From NCBI GenBank assembly GCA_026018925.1, contig JAKSZU010000018.1, forward strand, positions 4,124,920 through 4,188,919: DNA of 64,000 nt. Direction: 5' to 3'. The notes under the pieces are model-generated. The model did not search any database. It worked only from the letters and a program-made list of their open reading frames with translations, and had not been told where the DNA came from. Positions within the stretch are counted from its first letter, which is position 1. Each line of letters begins with the position of its first letter. A program made the position numbers and the translations under genes. Of the stretch, positions 61,011-64,000 are shown piece by piece. The stretch comes from Tupaia tana (taxonomy: Eukaryota; Chordata; Mammalia; Scandentia; Tupaiidae).

Positions 61011-63863
61011 TGCCCGCAGCAAACAGACCTGTCAGGGCCGCCGGTGGCGAGGGGCCTTCCTAAGCCCCGAGGAAAGTCACGCTCACAGGGCCTCTTGGAG
61101 AAGTGTCACCGAGCAAACACCGCGCAGCACTGACATTTAACCTGGCGGAGGCCACAAAGGGCAGGCGTGGCTGGTGTGGACAGACAGGCTGGGGAGGAGG
61201 TGAGCAGGGAACTGCGGGGAGCAGGAACACAGGGCGAGCCACCTCGCGGGCCGCCCTGGCCAGTGGGGCGCCCCCAGGATGCTCCTACCCAGCAGGGTAC
61301 TCCGTCCATCTCACGAATCAGACCCTGGACCTCCCTGTCGGAGGGCTCCCCCACACCTGAGTTTCCCCACTTCTTTGTCCCAAACCGCCCGGCCTTAGTC
61401 TCCTTCTCTGGAAAGTGGGGGTGCGAACGGCAGGACCGTGCAGGGCTGCCGGGGGTGGGGGCGACCTCCGGGAAGCCTGAGCGTGGTGCACTAAGCACCT
61501 GTGAGCATGGGGGTGACGGGGACAGCCGGAGCCTCGTCCCAGGGGCTCGGGGCACACCGGGGCCTGACGGGGGCCGAGCAGACACACACGGAGCCCAGAT
61601 ACCGCAGCACCCAGACTAGGAGTAATGTCAGTCCACACGCGCCAGATAGCACACGGGACGTGTGTACACTGAGCAACGGCTCGCGGTCTATCTGAAACCC
61701 AAACGTGACTGAGGGTCCCACGCACATCCGTCAACACGAGGGACAGACAAGGCCAGGGACGGTCACACCACACGTGGCAGTGCTTTGACGGGGTGCACTG
61801 ACACCAATAAAGGAGCCGGGTGACCCCCACCTCACATTGTGGGGGTTCCAGGACGATGGGAAGGGTCTCCGAGAAGCTGCCCAGTGTGAGATCTCTGGGG
61901 CAGTGGAGTGTGGCCTTCGGGGCCTGGGGTGGTGCGTGTGCTCAGCGCTGAGGGCCCAGCCCCTGCACCATTTCATGACATCGGGGGAGGCGGCACTGGG
62001 GGTCACTGTGACTGGAGGAGGACAACGCGAGGGCCACGATGGCAGAACCACAGAGAAGGTGACATCTGGTCGCTGGGAAGTGGGCCACCCCTGCAGATGC
62101 TCCCTTCTCCCCAGGACCCCGTCCATCCGCCCCGAGGCGCGTGCTGTGTAGTCTGGCCTACTCAGCCTGGGCGTGTTGAGGTGTGACCGTGGGCCAGCAG
62201 GGCCTGGGAACGTTCTCGGGAACGTTCTCGGCCCCGTCCTGGACCCGGGCCCTCCGGAAGGGGCAGGGGTAACCTGTTTCCCAGTCCTCCAGCGGACTCC
62301 GATTGTTCCCAGGTCACCACGGCTCTCTCACAGGGGCACGCCTGCCTGGCCACCTCTGCACCTGGTAGTCAAGGCGGCCAATGCCCCGTGGCCGACGCGG
62401 TGTCGGGCGCTGTGCCCGCCTGCTTGGGAGCGCCGTGTCCTGCCCGGCCCACGCCTCGTGAGGCACCCGTGCTTCTCTCTGCTCCACTGCAGCGCTCTCC
62501 CTGCTGCCGTGGGACTCCCACTGCACGGGCATCCCGCGCATGTACGTGTTGGCGTGTGGTGGCGTCGCGTGCCCGGCGCGGCTGCTACCCAAGCGCGGTG
62601 CCCCCAGGTGTGAGCCGCTGGCAGCGGAGGCCCACGGATTGCCGGCCACAGGCACATGCCCCTGCAGGAGCTGCTGCCCGGCTGTGCACCCAAGGGAGGG
62701 GCCGCAATGACAGCCCGAGGGAGACACGCACGGCCGAGAAGCTCAGCCCGGGCAGGCGGAGCAGCCCTCCCTCGGCACAGGAGCGGCGGGCAGGCTGCAC
62801 GGGGGAAGGACCCGGGCCGCCCTCAGGGCTGGGGACGGGCCGTCTGGAGACCTTTGCTTCACACCCTTTTGTACACTCTGAAATCTTGTTTTTAACCTTA
62901 TTTTTTCTGGGAGTCATAGAAGCACATGGAGAGACACCACCCCCACAGGGTCTTGACTCCACAATCCCCCCACAACTTTGGCCGTGCCTGGCACATCCAG
63001 GGAGGTCTCCAACACACACCCAGAAGCACCCACTCAGGTAGGGCTCACAGAGCTGTGCTTCAGCGCCACGCCACCACCCAGACACCTTCTTAAACCTTGA
63101 CCCAATATGAGTTGCTGATGGCAAAGGGGACACCCAGTTGTGACCCAGTCTGGGGGTCTGTGCAGAAGCGAGCCGGGCTTTCCAGGGGACAGACACAGAG
63201 GAAGTCGTGCAGCCAGGGAGGGGGGAGGAGGAAGAGCCCTCCGTGCAGGACGGTGTATGCAAAGGCCTGACCAGAGGCTCACGGCTCATTTACCGGAGGT
63301 GGCATGGCTCGGCACAGCGGGCAGCCGGGAGCCCAGGTCCTGGCCCCGGGCAGGTGGTCCAGTCAGAGCGTCAGGTCAACTGGGATGGCGGGAGAGCACG
63401 GTGAGCGGACTCGGAGGCCTGCCTGCTTCTTTTTCAAACTTTGTTTATTTCTTTTGAGAGAGAAAGGAAGGGAGGGAGAGACTGCCCCTTGACAGGGTCC
63501 TGCCATGCGGCGGTCGCCCCCCCAGCCTCCCAGCCAGTCGGGGCTGCACCTGCTGTGTCGAGGTGACCCCGGGTCTGAGCCCTGGGCCTCCCCCGTGGTC
63601 CCAGGGCTGTGAGGTGGCACCCTCCCGCCCGCGCCACCGTGCTGGGCCCCAGCCTTCGTGGCCGGGCCCTGGTCCTTGTCCCTTGCTGTCTGTGCGACCA
63701 TTGACAAGCCCCTCGGTTTGTCTGAGTCTCTGCCCCCCTCTGTAAAGTGGGGATCACAACACCCCACAGCCAGGATTGCTGTGAGAACGGGGCTCTTACA
63801 TTTCACCCTCGGGTCCAGAGGGGTTTCCGAGATCCTTTCCAGTCCCTGAAACTACGTGGAGGT
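61011..63863 (-). other. ATP2C2: ATP2C2 intron 1, distal part
   Basis: GC-rich sequence without recognised exons. I saw no match to the SPCA2 start and no clear promoter signature. Confidence 0.5.
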
Positions 63864-63874
63864 CGTGTGTGTGT

Positions 63875-63910
<36 letters not shown>
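63864..63910 (+). repeat. (GT)n microsatellite
   Basis: GTGTGTGTACGTGTGTGTGT run of about 45 bases. Confidence 0.95.
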
Positions 63911-64000
63911 TGCAGTACAGACCCAGAAGGCAAAGCCTACCAGGAGGACCACATGGCATACACAGAGCCTTACCACCCCACGGCGCGTTACCACCCCACG

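Larger units (their letters stand above)
50950..64000 (-). other. ATP2C2: ATP2C2 intron 1 (exon 1 not found)
   Basis: At least 13 kb with no segment matching the start of SPCA2 (MVEGRVSEFLKKLGF in human, from memory). The long first intron agrees with human, where exon 1 is far upstream. The stretch holds SINEs, the telomere-like array and GC-rich sequence. From 56180 to the end only fragments of repeats are seen. Confidence 0.7.

Overview
The window is nuclear DNA of a placental mammal. The evidence is intron-split, vertebrate-type genes with GT-AG boundaries, dense tRNA-derived SINEs, LINE-1 remnants, microsatellites and minisatellites. Two old 7SL-RNA-like (Alu/FLAM-like) fragments point to Euarchontoglires. 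The absence of real Alu, B1/B2 or rabbit C-type SINEs, together with an abundant lineage-specific tRNA-SINE, makes a colugo-like animal my best guess. That is an inference and was not checked.

Two genes converge tail to tail. On the + strand, positions 964-3191 hold the last three coding exons of MEAK7 (TLDC1), including the core of its TLDc domain. On the - strand, positions 11283-50949 hold exons 27 down to 2 of ATP2C2, the Golgi/secretory-pathway Ca2+/Mn2+ P-type ATPase SPCA2. This order matches human 16q24.1. ATP2C2 exon 1 and its promoter were not found and probably lie beyond 64000. The two stop codons are about 8.1 kb apart, and the space between holds 3' untranslated sequence, LINE-1 and SINEs.

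All 26 ATP2C2 exons could be placed with splice sites, and all the catalytic motifs are present (TGE, PEGLP, DKTGT, KGA, TGD, GDGVND). Exons 14, 15 and 16, which encode the nucleotide-binding domain, each carry a one-base length change (+1, -1, +1). The first creates a stop codon within exon 14. The other 23 exons are intact. This is either a young gene inactivation or a cluster of sequence errors within 2.2 kb.

The introns are rich in repeats. Intron 1 carries the most striking object: a roughly 4-kb array (about 51986-55970) of some 71 units. Each unit joins a 36-bp hairpin-capable spacer to two to four TTAGGG-type telomere repeats, and the array contains an internal higher-order duplication. 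Other tandem arrays are a 23-bp minisatellite in intron 2, a 22-bp array in intron 17, a 40-bp array grown inside a SINE in intron 4, and a C-rich array in intron 11. The SINEs fall into a long (about 260 bp) and a short (about 150-180 bp) form that share a tRNA-like head. Several have clean target-site duplications, and two pairs are nested.

The rest of intron 1 (56180-64000) and most of the long introns show only old repeats or unremarkable GC-rich sequence.
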